Origin: Hydractinia symbiolongicarpus
Taxonomy: Eukaryota; Cnidaria; Hydrozoa; Anthoathecata; Hydractiniidae
Length of the DNA stretch: 64,000 nucleotides
Direction of reading: 5' to 3'
Assembly (NCBI RefSeq): GCF_029227915.1
Contig: NC_079878.1
Location: 1,550,001 to 1,614,000, forward strand
The position numbers and the translations under genes were made by a program. This document shows, piece after piece, positions 9,257-20,839 of this stretch (positions within the stretch are counted from its first letter, which is position 1; each line of letters opens with the position of its first letter). Under the pieces are notes generated by a model. The model worked only from the letters and a program-made list of their open reading frames with translations, was not told the DNA's origin and did no database searches.

Positions 9257-12019
9257 CATTCAGTACACTGATCTTTTTTAATAACTCTCTTGAGTGAGTG
9301 TACCTGTCAACATTTAAAATAATTCTGATTGCATGTTTTTGTTTATTTTGTAATTTTGTCAATTTTGTAGCGTTGGTGCTGCACCACGCAATATTTGCAT
9401 AATTTAGATAGCAGTGAATGAAAGAAGAATATATGTTTTTTAAACAATTCTGGACTAGATCAAATTTTGCTTTAAATAGGATGCCATTATTCTTTGCGAC
9501 CTTTTCTTCTAAAATATTTATATGTTCTCTCCAAGTAACATTTTCATCAAAATAACTCCTAAAAATTTCATGGATTGTGCTCTTTTTATACTTATATTAT
9601 TAATAGATAAATCAGGAAACTTCATTGGCATATCATCTTTTTTATTTTGCCTGTGAAAAAGTGTGTACTTTGTTTTAGAAATATTTAAGGACAGTCTGTT
9701 TGCCTTAAACCATTCTGCCACCTTAAAGAGTTTATTGACTGTGCGAAATAATGTTTTTGTATATTTATGTGCATAAAACAGATTTGTATCATCTGCAAAT
9801 AAAATTGAATGTAAAATAATTAAAGCTTTGTTTAAATCATTTACATATATAAGGAATAAGAGTGGTCCTAATATGGAACCTTGTGGAACTCCACAGATGA
9901 TTGTTTTGTAATTTGTACTTCCACCGTTAAAGGAAATGTACTGTTTTCTATTGGATAACTAACTTTCAAACCAGCGAATGTTGGAATTGTGGATACCATA
10001 GTTTTTGATTTTTTCTAGTAGAATTTTGTGATCTACGGTGTCAAATGCTTTGCTTAGATCTATAAAAATTCATAGGACGTACTTGTTTTCGTCAAACGCT
10101 TTTGATATTTCATTAACAAGTTTAACTATTGCATGATCAGTATAATGACCTGCTTGAAAGCCAAATTGATTGTCGTATAAAATATTATTAGCAGTTAAAA
10201 AAGAGTAAAATCTATTGTACATTATGCGTTCTAGTATTTTTGAGAACCATGGAAGAACTGATATTGGTCTATGATTAGATGCATTAGTCATTTCGCCTGT
10301 TTTATATACTGGTAGAACTCTTGCAATTTTAAGTTTGTCAGGAAAATATCCTTGCGGCAGGGAAAGGTTAAATATATACGTTAGTGGGATTTTTATAGCA
10401 TTTTTTGTTTGTTTTACAACGTTACTATTTACGTCATCAAAACCTGGAATTTAATTTGATTGTAGTGAGTCGATCGCTTTGAATAATTTATTTTCACTTA
10501 GTTCGTTATTTTCCATTTGTGTGTTATTACCAGTGAGAAAGGATTTAAAACTCAAATTGCTAGGTTCAATCTGAGATGCGAGATTTGAACCCACTTTTAC
10601 AAAAAATTATTAAGTTCCTCAGCTATTAGACACTTGTTCTCGATTTTATTTCCATCAATATTCAACATTTTTGGAAGTTTTTCTTTGCTTAGTTTTGTTT
10701 TACCTATTACTTCATTGATTATACTCCAAGTTTTCTTCGCATCGTTTTTATGTTTATTTATCACTCCACTATAGTAAAATTTCTTGGAGTGCCTCTTAAT
10801 AACTTCAAACAAATGTTTAAATGTTTATATTTTTTTTTATTCTCAAGAGTTCTGCTTTTCAAAAACTTTTCATACAAGTGCTGTTTCTTTTTAGATGATT
10901 TTAACAAACCTTTGGTTAACCAAGGATTTAACAAAGTTTTAATTTTAACAAATTTTGTTTGTTCTGGGAATGCCTGATCATATTGTTGTTGAAATGTTTG
11001 AAGAAAGATTTCATAAGCTTTATCAGCATTATTGTTCTCTAAAACAAGGCTCCAATCCACACAATACAGCAGGATATTAAAATAACTAATAGATTTATCA
11101 TTCATCAATCTTTTTGTTATTTTTATTTTTTCAGAGCAATTGTGTAATTGTGTTTTTTGTGACGTAATGAAAATTGGAAAATGATCAGAAATATCTGTTT
11201 TAATTATCCCTGTTTTAATTGTTGTCTTTGTGAAATCGTTGGTAATGATATGATCTATGGCTGTAGCACTTGATCTCGTCACTCATGTTGCTTTATTAAT
11301 AAGTGGGATAAACCCATTTTGAAAAAAAGTTAAAAAATTTTTAACAGATTTGTTTGTGTTAAAAATTAAGGACGTTTAGATTGAAATCACCAACGAGGTA
11401 CACGTTTTTACCCGTGCCTTTGTGATCCGTAAGAATATTTTTCACATGATTCTCAAAGTTTTCTATTGATCCAGCGGGTGGCCGGTAGAGTAAATGCATG
11501 TGGATGTTTTTAGTTGCTTTGTTTATTATCTCTATACTTAATACTCACAGTCGTTATTGTTAGCGCACTTGTCTGATTTTAGGTTAAATAGAATAGAATT
11601 ATGAATAAACATGCACACCCTACCGCCTTTCTTTTTGCAATTTCTAATTTGATGAATTACTGTGTAATTTTGCAATCGAAAATTTGAGTTTTTCTCCATA
11701 TTTATATCATTACACCACGTTTCGGTAAAGCAAATGATTTTAAATGTGACTTTCAGGTTATGTAAAAGATGTTTAAAATTTTCAAAATTCTTTTGTATGC
11801 TTCTAACATTAAGATAAAGTATTGAAAAAGATTTTATATCTATTTCTGTAGAAAGATTGTTTGTATTTGGATTATAATATTTTGCATTTCTAGTTATCTC
11901 ATTATTGTAAAAATTTATGTCTGGATCGTTTAAGTTTTCGTAGTTCATTTGTTCAACCATTTTAGAATTAAAATTTAATTACTAAAATTATTTGTAGCCT
12001 TAGGCTATGTGCAACAAAA

Positions 12020-12605
12020 TTAGGCATTAGCAATCCTATCCCTAAATTCTCGAACTATCAATTTATCATATAACACGATAGCATACTTTCCTTCTGCTCT
12101 GTGTGTTTTCATCTCACCAAACAGTTTCTTCCTAATCATTCTTGTTTCATACGAGAATTCTTCGTTTATGTAAATTCCTGTCCCTGCGAGTTTATTAGTA
12201 TTCTTTTAAGAAAGTTCGGTCTTAGCTTTATAATTTAGAAGCTTCAAATCAATAGTTCGCGCTGGTTGTTTCTGTACATCTTCTTGGTCAGTGTTTCGTT
12301 ATGCCTTCTCCTCGTTCTTTTTTCCAATCCTATGCGCGCGCTCAATAACAACATTTCTAACTCCAGGCTTATTCTCAAATTGATCTAAAACTTTCTTTTT
12401 CGTGTCATCCCAGCTCTCACCATCATTCTCCTGCAACCCATGGATCCTTAAGTTGTTCCGTCTCTGTCTATCCTCAAGCTGCCTAAATTTCTTTCTATCT
12501 TCCTCTTCCAGTTCTCTTAATTTCTTTCTATCTTCCTCTTCTTCGTGGTTACTGTGTTTTAAAATATTTTTTAAAGAAATTGTTACATCATCATTTAAGA
12601 ATATA
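12020..12605 (-). pseudogene. LINE ORF1 relic with coiled coil and RRM-like region
   Basis: Reading the minus strand there is a charged coiled coil (EEEEDRKKLRELEEEDRKK), then RRNNLRIHGLQEND and VVIERAHRIGKK, which match the L1-type ORF1p nucleic-acid-binding core. A stop and frameshift near 12300 precede a distal part (YETRMIRKKLFGEMK, EGKYAIVLYDKLIVREF) that ends at 12020, about 60 bp before ORF2. The plus-strand frame across it is only the complement. It would act as an RNA-binding chaperone of the LINE particle. Confidence 0.7.
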
Positions 12606-12640
12606 TACCCCTTTTACCAGAACCTACCAACAGTTGATAT

Positions 12641-13393
12641 TTAGAGAACAACTACATAAAATATAAGGCTCTTACAGTCCATATAGAACGTCATAACAGC
12701 AACAAAAAAGTTCTTTGCTATTAAGGAAACATCAACGAAACAACAACACACATGTAGTAAGAAGAGTAAATTGAAAGAAGATAATTTACATAGAATTAGA
12801 CTTAGAACACATTGTGTTCTAAGTCTAATTGTATGTAAAAAAGTTTATCAAAAGTTATAAAGAGTGGGGGTCAGAATCAGCCCTTGTTTGGGAAGCCGCA
12901 GTCATAATATTGTCTAGATACCCCAGACGAGGTTAAAATCAAATCACAAGGCAAACTATTGTCAAGTAATTTTTTTATGAAGTTTGTGAGAAAGGCCTAG
13001 TTTCCAAAATTTTAACCCACCGTTCTACTTTGTGGCTGCAAGATTTCACAATGTAAATGTTAATTAGGCATAAATTTTGTGAGTTAATTTCACATTTTAT
13101 ACTTTCTCATATTTTACTTTTTCGTATGGTTACAAATTCATTTATGAATAAGACACTCACAACAACATGATTCAGTAAAACAAAAACGAATATTGTCCCA
13201 TACAGTCTGTCTGAATTTTGCAAGATAACTAAATAATCATTTAATGTAAGTGATGAAAACAGGTACCAAAAAGAGATTTCAGATGTAAGTCCTTCACCAA
13301 CTATATAACACAGTAGTACATCTATATAAGTTCTCCACCGGGATAATTTGTATTATTTAGCTGTTATACATATTTTAATGCTTATGCACTTAC
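12641..13393. other. Gene-free stretch with one strong hairpin
   Basis: Apart from the inverted repeat at 12785-12839, no gene or repeat family is recognisable. It lies directly upstream of the LINE. Confidence 0.5.
12785..12839. repeat. Near-perfect 26-bp hairpin
   Basis: The arm 12785-12810 pairs with 12814-12839 around a 3-nt ATT loop, with one mismatch. The core is AATTAGACTTAGAACAC and its complement. The sequence would extrude or fold as RNA very stably for such AT-rich DNA. Confidence 0.8.
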
Positions 13394-13924
13394 CTCTATC
13401 TTTTCTTTCTCCTTTAATTCATGTTTTAGTGTAATAACCTCATCCATTATTTTATTTTTTCATTTTCCTGCGATTTAAATGTACAAAAAAGGTTTCAATT
13501 GAGATGACGTCATCAAAAGTTATGTCAAATTGTGAATATAATAAAAAACAATGATTAATAGGCATGCCCCTTTTTTTGTTGTATAAACAATCTGGTTCAA
13601 ACTATACACAGAGGACATTAAGTATGCTACAGAAATGTGCTTAAGTGCGCAAAAAAGGTCAGTAAAGATAGGGTTATTATATGCAGAACATTACTCTGAC
13701 GTTTTAAGGTATTTCAAATAACTGACTTACTTCTACTGCCTTTTTTTCTCGTGTCAGCACATCCTCAATCTCATATAATTTAAACAACAAAAGCATTTAT
13801 CAATAAAAGTTATAAATTTACATTTACTTGGAAAATTTTCTAGCCCGTACAAATAACAATGACATACTATGGAAAACTCTAAATATAAATATATATATAT
13901 TTTTTTACTATTTGACAAGGTTCA

Positions 13925-14350
13925 TACTACTACATACCGTAAAAATTTGAATGTACAATACAAAAAAGTTCTAATATAAAAATTTTCGTCATCATACTGC
14001 ATACCGTAAAGATAAGAACAAAAGCGAATGCCTAAAGATTTTTTCTATGAAGATACAAATCAAAACTTAGGGTGTTTGATCAAACTTTTATCAACAATGT
14101 ATATTATAAAAGCTTTAGTATAAGAATACTATATACAACACTCGGTGAGAAAGTTGAACTTGATTTCTGACCTTTACAGCGTTCACTCGAGCATTTTTGT
14201 TGTCGATGAATATATTTTTATTGGCAACAGCTAGATGCAGCATGATATGGTAATAACACAGAAATTATACAAATAAAATTTTTACTTTTGTTAATTACAA
14301 AATTATTGTACCCAATCAGTCGCATTCTAAAATAAGAGAATGAGAAAAAA
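13925..14350. repeat. Dispersed repeat D, diverged copy
   Basis: It matches 15278-15915: CTACTACATACCGT near its start, CTTAGGGTGTT, CAGCGTTCACT(C/T)GAGCATT, and GCTAGATGCAGCATGATATGG near its end. It carries a single diverged version of the 140-bp unit that is tandem in the other copy. Confidence 0.65.
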
Positions 14351-14384
14351 AATTTTATCGAGAGACTGAAATCTCTTTTTCCGA

Positions 14385-14760
14385 AACAGATTTATACAAT
14401 GCTATGCAAAATGTGAAACTTATCGCCACATTTTTAATATTATTCAAGGTAAGCAATAACTTAGAAAGTGTATTTTTCAAGAACATGAAGTGCATTACTT
14501 CTTGGCATTAATACATGCATTATTTAAAACACACTCTCCGAACCTTCAAATCCTTTTTGTTTATTTCGCCAATGAACAACACTATTTTGTTGTTGAGTTT
14601 CCTATAAATAAGATATAAAAAAATATTTTGCATTACTGAATTTTGCTAGATGCAAAAAAATTAAAAAAGAGATTCGACATTGTTTTAACTTTGACAGCTA
14701 GTCAAAAAACAACTTTTAGTTTTCTGCTTATAAACACTACCTTTACCCTGGAGTGTTGAT
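14385..14760. repeat. Dispersed repeat B, copy 2
   Basis: Counterpart of 6378-6745 in the same orientation, with indels that destroy the open frame seen in copy 1. Confidence 0.65.
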
Positions 14761-15277
14761 AGATGTTTTAAGGTCAAAAAATGTTTTATATCAAATGAAT
14801 TATACATATGTTCCTAAAGTCTTTCCATGAAATCTTTTCACTGTGTAAACTTAATAAATTTCACCAATTTATGAGAAAAAATATTGACATTGTTAGCAGA
14901 TTACCTTTGTTGTTATTGGTGGCAGCAATTACATGGCGTAGAGTGCAATTCACCACTAATTTTAATGAGTTTTTTTAATTCTGTAGAATAAGAAAAATTT
15001 ACACCTACATAAATTACTAGTCAAAAACTAAGAGTAACAAATTGCCACCTATACCATGCAATACGAACTATTTAACTTTTTTCTCCATAACATTTTATGT
15101 GTTCGTAGTCATACATTGGAAAATTTGGTAACTTTACCAAACTATTATATAGCTCTAATTTTTTTCTTTTGATTTTACGTTGTAGTGTTACCAAAAAATG
15201 GGTGAAGTCTTGTAAAACATAAAATGTTTTCATGCGCTTTAGGGGATTTAAAATTAGTGTGATTAAGCTAATTTTTA

Positions 15278-15915
15278 CTACTACATACCGTTAAAATTCG
15301 TATGTACAATAAAAAAAAGTTCAGGATAAAACTTTTGGTTATTGTCCTATATACCGTAAAAGTTCGAACAAACACCAATGCTTAAAGTTTTTTTCCCACG
15401 GACATACATTTAAAAGCTTAGGGTGTTCATCAAACTTTTACGGCATCAACAATGTACAATAAAAAAGAAGACCGTTTGTTATCATACTACATACCGTAAA
15501 AATTCGAACAAACACCAATGCTTAAAGTTTTTTTCCCACGGACATACATTTAAAAGCTTAGGGTGTTCATCAAACTTTTACGGCATCAACAATGTACAAT
15601 AAAAAAGAAGACCTTTTGTTATCATACTACATACCGTAAAAGTTCGAACAAACACCAATGTTTACAGTTTTTGTCCGAATGACAAACAAATAAAACTTAG
15701 GGTGTTCCATCAAACTTTTACGGCATCAACAATGTACAATAAAAAAGCTCTAGTATTAGACTTTTGGTTATCATACTATATACCGTAAACACTCAGTGAG
15801 AAACTTAATGTCCCACCTTCACAGCGTTCACTTGAGCATTGTCGTTGTCAGTGAATATTTTTTCATTGACAATGGCTAGATGCAGCATGATATGGTAATT
15901 ACACAAATATTATAC
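15278..15915. repeat. Dispersed repeat D, copy with expanded core
   Basis: It shares both flanks with 13925-14350, but its core is amplified to three 140-bp units (15353-15781). Confidence 0.7.
15353..15781. repeat. 140-bp tandem repeat, 3 copies
   Basis: Units begin at 15353, 15493 and 15633. The first two are almost identical and the third is diverged and slightly longer. Each unit opens with CCGTAAAAGTT and contains the complement AACTTTTACGG about 80 bases on, so every unit can form a stem-loop. Confidence 0.85.
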
Positions 15916-15939
15916 AGATCTCAAATCTAAGCTAATTTT

Positions 15940-16810
15940 AGCCATATTCGTATATTTAATGACATCATTAGCAATAATGCTAACATTGACTAAGTTGTTA
16001 TTGGAGACCTTGTCAACACTGGCCCTAAGTTTTAATCAACAACTTTTCAGAAATTGTGCTCTCAATAAGCAAAACAAACTATGTAATAATTTGAACCCTA
16101 ATAGGTGTCGTTTTAAAAGTAACACTAAGACATTATAATACTGCAGAAATTTGGTCCCTGTCTCATTTGGATTTCATGTTTTTCAGATTTCACTCAATAA
16201 GGAGAATGATGAATAATCGATGAATGGGTACATAAGCAAAAAAGTTGTCCAATGCTGAAATGGACCTACTCCATTTTTAGCAAATTTTTGGTAGATATCC
16301 AAAGTTTAATTGCTTACTTGTTGTTGATTACAATATTCTTGTACCCATTCAGGCACATTCTAAAATAAGAAAAAGACCTGTATTTCTTAGAATAAGTGGT
16401 TAGATGTTACATGTGAAGGTGTATCTAATACAGAGTTTACATTACATGGTACTTACCGCTATCCATAATAGAATGTCATCTGAACAAATTAAGTCTATAT
16501 TAGACCAAAATCAAAACTTATATCAACAAAAAGCCACATAATTGTGAGATATTCAATATGTTAAAACAATGCGTATACGTACAAAACAATGTAGGGTTCA
16601 GTTGTTGGACATGGACCTTCATAAACCCTAAATATAAAATATAACATGATATATGCTTCACCCTTTCGATACAGTAAACTTCCATGCTTCTCATGGAAGT
16701 ATGATAAATTCTACAGTGCTATCCCAAATAACTTCACGTCTTAGGTCTTAGGTATTGCTTGTCATAATATTGCCAACGTACTTGCTCAGCTACACGACAA
16801 GTCTTTGCCC
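15940..16810. repeat. Dispersed repeat E, copy 1
   Basis: It matches 23850-24385 over several blocks: GACATCATTAGCAATAATGC, AACCCTAATAGGTGTCGTTT, AAATTTGGTCCCTGTCTC, AAGTGG(T/C)TAGATGTTACAT, and a block near the end around TGCTATCCCAAATAACTTCA. Copy 2 is shortened between these blocks. Confidence 0.7.
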
Positions 16811-16833
16811 TTTTTGCTGACCGAGCCTTGTAG

Positions 16834-17306
16834 CTGGTTAGTAAAAAATCTCACAATTATAAATCGCTGGGTTCCTTATCATTATTTTATCTAGACGTAT
16901 TAGCAGTTGCCTAGGTTTTTAGCAAATATACATATATTTATAATAGTCGTTAGCCTGTGGCAAATTTAATGCCATACGTACTTCCAGAATCGCACTCTAT
17001 AAGGTAGAGGTGGATAATATTGTAATTATAGGAGCAAATATGATGCTGTTTTTATTACAAAATTTGTGAGTTTTAAATCTGAGTAAATATTATAATATAG
17101 ATATATAAAATAATACTCACGCATCATTAAATATATCTTTCGCTGGTGTCATTGCACCCTTTTTGACCCTAATATGCAGCATGTAAGATGTTAACATGTG
17201 CAAATTAGCATATTTTGAAAAGTTTGGAATATTAAAGAGTTGATTTTAATATTGTTAAATTTTTGCAGACAAAATAGAGTACGTCATATTAAAGAAGAAC
17301 TACTTT
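16834..17306. other. Gene-free stretch
   Basis: Nothing recognisable beyond AT-rich sequence between repeat E and the SINE-like structure. Confidence 0.4.
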
Positions 17307-17419
17307 GTTCATCACTAACATACTGCCAAGCAGTGAGCGAGATTCGATCCGCGGTCCCCAGAACTGGGAGTCGCAGACGAACCCACTACACTACGTGCGG
17401 CAATATGTTAGTGATGAAC
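17307..17419. repeat. Perfect 16-bp inverted repeat enclosing a tRNA-like block
   Basis: GTTCATCACTAACATA at 17307-17322 and its exact complement at 17404-17419 bracket the tRNA-like sequence at 17330-17402. Confidence 0.8.
17330..17402 (-). mobile_element. tRNA-derived SINE head (not an intact tRNA gene)
   Basis: Reading the minus strand, TAGTGTAGTGG fits the pol III A-box consensus TRGYNNANNNG exactly. GGATCGAATCT lies at the B-box distance with two mismatches to GGTTCGANNCC. The 5' GCCGCAC has no complementary 3' acceptor strand, so a functional tRNA is ruled out. This pattern is typical of a SINE promoter region. Confidence 0.45.
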
Positions 17420-17479
17420 TCAGATAGTTTATCCGGATGGTGTGGATTTATCATAGCACATCCGTATTTCATTCTCAAC

Positions 17480-17945
17480 AGAGAATGATTCACCGAGATT
17501 TCACGAAGACGACGGTTAAAAGTAAAGTTACCTTTAACGAGGGCTTTGTCAAGCGAACATTTTAATCCATCTTCACTGGCTTCCTCGGGCACTTCAAGAG
17601 CGATCACGTCATATGATTGTCTACTAACTTTACATGTTTTCAAAACGTAAACCTCCGTCTCACCGAAAAGAGTGGCAGAAGATGATCTGTCAAAGAGAAC
17701 GCTAAAATATCTTTTTTCACTACTGTTTATTGGATCAATAATGTTATCCAGAAGGGCAACTTCGAAAAATATTTCTTTCCTGCTAAAGTAGTTAAATATC
17801 CATTACCAATGTCAATGTTGAGAACATCTTTCTCAACTTTGCATGAAATTCTGGATAGGTTATTAACAGCGATAAAAGAAGCTAGTTTAAATTTCTTACG
17901 AATTTGTTTACTTCGTTTACTACTCACAAGTTGAATCATAATCAA
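17480..17945 (-). pseudogene. Relic of a hAT/DUF4371-like protein
   Basis: The minus frame from ATG at 17945 runs to a stop at 17727. The adjacent frame then continues with FEVALLDNIIDP, YFSVLFDRSSSATLFGETE and KCSLDKALVKGNFTFNRRLR, indicating one frameshift near 17760. A SVLFDxS-type block followed by a VYVLK strand resembles the catalytic start of zinc-finger-862-like, hAT-derived proteins. Family assignment is from memory of the motif only. Continuity is lost toward 17480, where the inverted repeat and SINE head begin. Confidence 0.35.
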
Positions 17946-19202
17946 TGAAAAAATATTACTCTGTTATTTTGCAATGAAACTAGATAATACAACAGTGACA
18001 TTGTTGTTCGTTATTAAGGCGTTTGTTATTACGGCGTTTGTGATTGATGAAGACTTTAGAACAAGAACTACCGTTTTGTTAAAATTATTTTTCAGATTAT
18101 CAGTAAAAATTTTTTCACAGTTTCTGTACCACCAGTCCACGATTCGTTCCGGCTTGCCACAGTTCCTATCAAAAATCATCATTTTTGTTGTTTTGATAAT
18201 GCAATCTACAAACTTTGCAAAATACTATGTCATAAGAGTTATTCGATTTAAACCCTAACTCAGAAAAATTCAACGAAGAAACTGTTTTCTTTTTCACCAT
18301 GTTTACTTTATTATTTCTTTTCCTGAGTTGAATTTAGGAAATATGCGATCCATCAGTTTAGAACGAAATAAACCACCCGTCTAATATTGTGTGCATTTCC
18401 ATGTGCAGGCCTGGTTTCTTTTAGGATGAGGAACCCAAGAAAAAAGTATGCCAGTTTTTATCTTTGGCAAGAGAAAACGTGATATAATATGAGATCAATT
18501 AAAAAGGTTGTTACCAAAAAAAATGATAGCACAACGGTTATAATACGTCAACATGTACAATAGAAATAGACATGAGCGCATGTTTTTAATACTTAGACAA
18601 ACCAAAAATTTATTCTTTGTTAAATTCTTTTTCTTTGTTGATGTTGAAAATAAGTTGTTGTTTTTTTGAAAAAATTTACAATAAATAGTTGCGGTAGTTT
18701 TTTTGCCGACACAACAGTGCCGAATGCCGACGCAAATTTTAATAGAAAGGTGAACTGCGCATGGCACGGCTGCTGAATAAAATTTCATGATAACAGTGTT
18801 GATTTTCAAGACCAGACCCAGTGGCTCGGTCTGCTGCATTATAAATAAATTTACATGTGACAGCCAACACAACAAAAAAAGGTCCTGAAACAAAGACTAA
18901 AAATGTTTTTTCACAACACATTGGACTCAAAATAAAAAACGGTCTGTTTCAGATACTGGTTTTGTTTACATTTTTGTGATCGCTGCATTATTTATAATTT
19001 ACTATTTTGACACATTTGCCAAACGGGTCACTAAATTACAAAAATAATGAAATATATTTTTCCTTATTGTGATGGTCACGGTCAAAATAGCAACAACTTT
19101 TGACAAACATATTTTTTTATTAACTACTAACTCACTAAACAAATTTGTGAGTAAAGAGAATTAGAGAAAATAAAGACTCGTAAATAAAATAAATCCTCCA
19201 TA
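17946..19202. other. Gene-free stretch
   Basis: Short frames at 17964-18258 and 18495-18930 overlap each other on both strands and have no recognisable domain. No repeat was matched. Confidence 0.4.
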
Positions 19203-19560
19203 TTGCGCGTTTGATTGTTGTTGATTGTTACCGGTCTGCATGCTTATTAAATTTGACGCCATCTCATTATAACAAACTTCATCATACGAAGCTCGTATGT
19301 TGTGGATGAAAGATACAAAACATAAAAAAATATGTTGTTGTTAGTCATAACAGATATTTCTTAGATTCAAAGAAGTTTAAACGAAGGTTATAAAATTCTA
19401 TTACTACTATACTACGTAAAATATTCTTGGTTATTTTGGCTTTACAGATCTTATTTCTGATGTTATCTGATAAGTACATCTAAAACCGACTTATTTTTAC
19501 CCAATACAGCCATGGAAATTCTGTAAAATTGTTATTAGGAGATATATAGACACTTTGTTG
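19203..19560. repeat. Dispersed repeat A, copy 2
   Basis: Diverged counterpart of 530-840 in the same orientation. Confidence 0.5.
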
Positions 19561-20839
19561 TGAGATATAGTTATTTATTTGTTATTATAGTATTTGTTTT
19601 AGTAGATTTGAGGATTTGAAATCTATTATTTTTTATCGTTCGCTTAAAATTCTGGCTGCTACAAAATTCTTTGTTTGCCTCCCCTTTACTATGCAGATAG
19701 TATCATTATTCTCCACAATATTTGTACATATTAATTTGTACAATTTGTACCACATTGCATTAGGTAGGTATATATGTGATGGAAACAAAAACCGGCGTCA
19801 AGGTTAGGCGGGAAAGAATATCAATCAACAATGCATAAATTTAGTTGGCCCAGTTCCTGGGTTCCAGCATTTCCTGGGTTTCAGTTGAAAAAAAATTTAT
19901 CTCTTCGAAGTTCATTAGTTAATATGACAAAATGACTGTTAACTTTAAGTAAGGGCAAAATTTAGTCACTTTTCGGCGGTTTCTTTTTCCTTAATAAGAT
20001 AATCCTAAGTGCGGAATTACTGGAAAGGCGAAAACATTTTTCAATCCATACTAAAAAGGGGAAATTACTAGAGTCGGGTATTATTATGTCAGAATTAAAA
20101 TGCGAGTACAAAAAACGAATAGCTTAATTGGGAAATCTTGCTTCAGCACCGGAGATATTCTTTTACATACTAAGCTGTATTCTTGTATTATTTAGCCATT
20201 ACCAACTTTGTTTTTTTGTTGTTGTTTTTTTTTTAAATTGCTATTACAAAAAGAATTTTCTTCACCTTACACTTCTAACTTTATGGACGTCGGAGATCAT
20301 GGAAAAATGAACATCACTATAACAATCAGCGGAATAAGAGCCGATAACCATAGCTTTTGAGGTGCACAATTTAGAGAGAAAATAAAAGAAATTGCTGAAT
20401 TTTTTTGGACAATCTCTGGGAAGCAAAGATAAAATAGGCATGTTGTAAACTTCCATGTCAAAGGTATCGCTATCCAAATTTATAAAAATAAAATAAAATA
20501 AATCTATATACAAAAATTATTTGTGCGAAAATATAAAATGATTGGCAGTTCACAAAATACAACTGATAACAATGCGAAATTTTAATACTAATGTTGTGGC
20601 AAATCGAAATCTATAGCATAATGCCCATTGTATGTCTAAGCGTGGTGGCCGTGACTAGCGACAAAATAATTTCCGTGGATTTTTCATGGGCTACCTAATA
20701 GGATGATAAATTATTAGACTGCAAAATGTGAAAAACAAAAAGCTGTAACATTTGAGAGTTAATTAAACTTGAGATTACAATAGAATTTTATATGTGATCA
20801 ATAGCATTGGTGATCATATAACTTAGCGCAGAACTTAAC
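19561..20839. other. Gene-free stretch with a degenerate hairpin element
   Basis: Mostly unannotated AT-rich DNA. At 20640-20697 it has GGCCGTGACTAGCG and CCGTGGATTTTTCATGGGC, a decayed relative of the hairpin family seen at 32150, 41145, 43108 and 60431. Confidence 0.45.

Larger units (their letters stand above)
7648..11960 (-). pseudogene. LINE ORF2 relic: AP endonuclease and reverse transcriptase
   Basis: The N-terminal part (11960-11545) carries an endonuclease signature (LYLNVRSIQKNFENFK, then ICFTETWCND). The endonuclease end is at about 11166-11282 (AIDHIITN, ISDHFPIF). A linker with NPWLTKGLLKSSKK leads to the reverse transcriptase, which begins NHRPISVLPWFSKILE (10291-10070), continues with GVPQGS near 9880 and the catalytic FADD near 9786-9803, and ends with a C-terminal RGPKLWN block at 7648-7890. 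Damage includes a stop and frameshift at about 10070 just before the KAFDTVDH block, an in-frame TAG at 9959-9961, stops near 10597 and 11282, and the TRIM insertion at 7891-9256. Enzymatically it would have copied its own RNA by target-primed reverse transcription; this copy cannot. Confidence 0.85.
7600..12620 (-). mobile_element. Degenerate two-ORF LINE (CR1/Jockey-like), interrupted by a TRIM
   Basis: A non-LTR retrotransposon on the minus strand, 5' end near 12.6 kb and 3' end near 7.6 kb. It holds an ORF1 relic (12020-12605) and an ORF2 relic (7648-11960) with an AP-type endonuclease and reverse transcriptase. The miniature LTR element at 7891-9256 splits the C-terminal part of ORF2; the reading frame on either side of the insertion is continuous once the 4-bp target duplication is accounted for. 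Premature stops and frameshifts show that it is dead. Confidence 0.85.
13394..16833 (-). other. Series of very short exon-like frames, possible unrecognised gene
   Basis: On the minus strand several tiny frames are bounded by plausible AG and GT sites: 16833-16782 (17 codons, basic), 16479-16457 (23 nt), 16359-16318 (NVPEWVQEYCNQQQ), 15875-15817 and its paralogue 14230-14172 (both 59 nt, ending VNAVK), 14955-14905 (ending AATNNNK), 13769-13731 (IEDVLTREKKAVE) and 13447-13394 (18 codons, charged, before GTAAGT). The chain 14955 to 14230 to 13769 joins in phase; others do not. Two of the units sit inside dispersed repeats whose intron-like flanks are as conserved as the exon, which argues for a repeat rather than selection. 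No domain is recognised. Confidence 0.25.

Noticed and set aside
12402-12644. Ser/Leu-rich plus-strand frame
   Set aside because: Complement of the charged coiled coil in the LINE ORF1 relic.
17330-17402. Functional tRNA gene
   Set aside because: The A-box is good, but the acceptor strands do not pair and the B-box has two mismatches; SINE-like at best.
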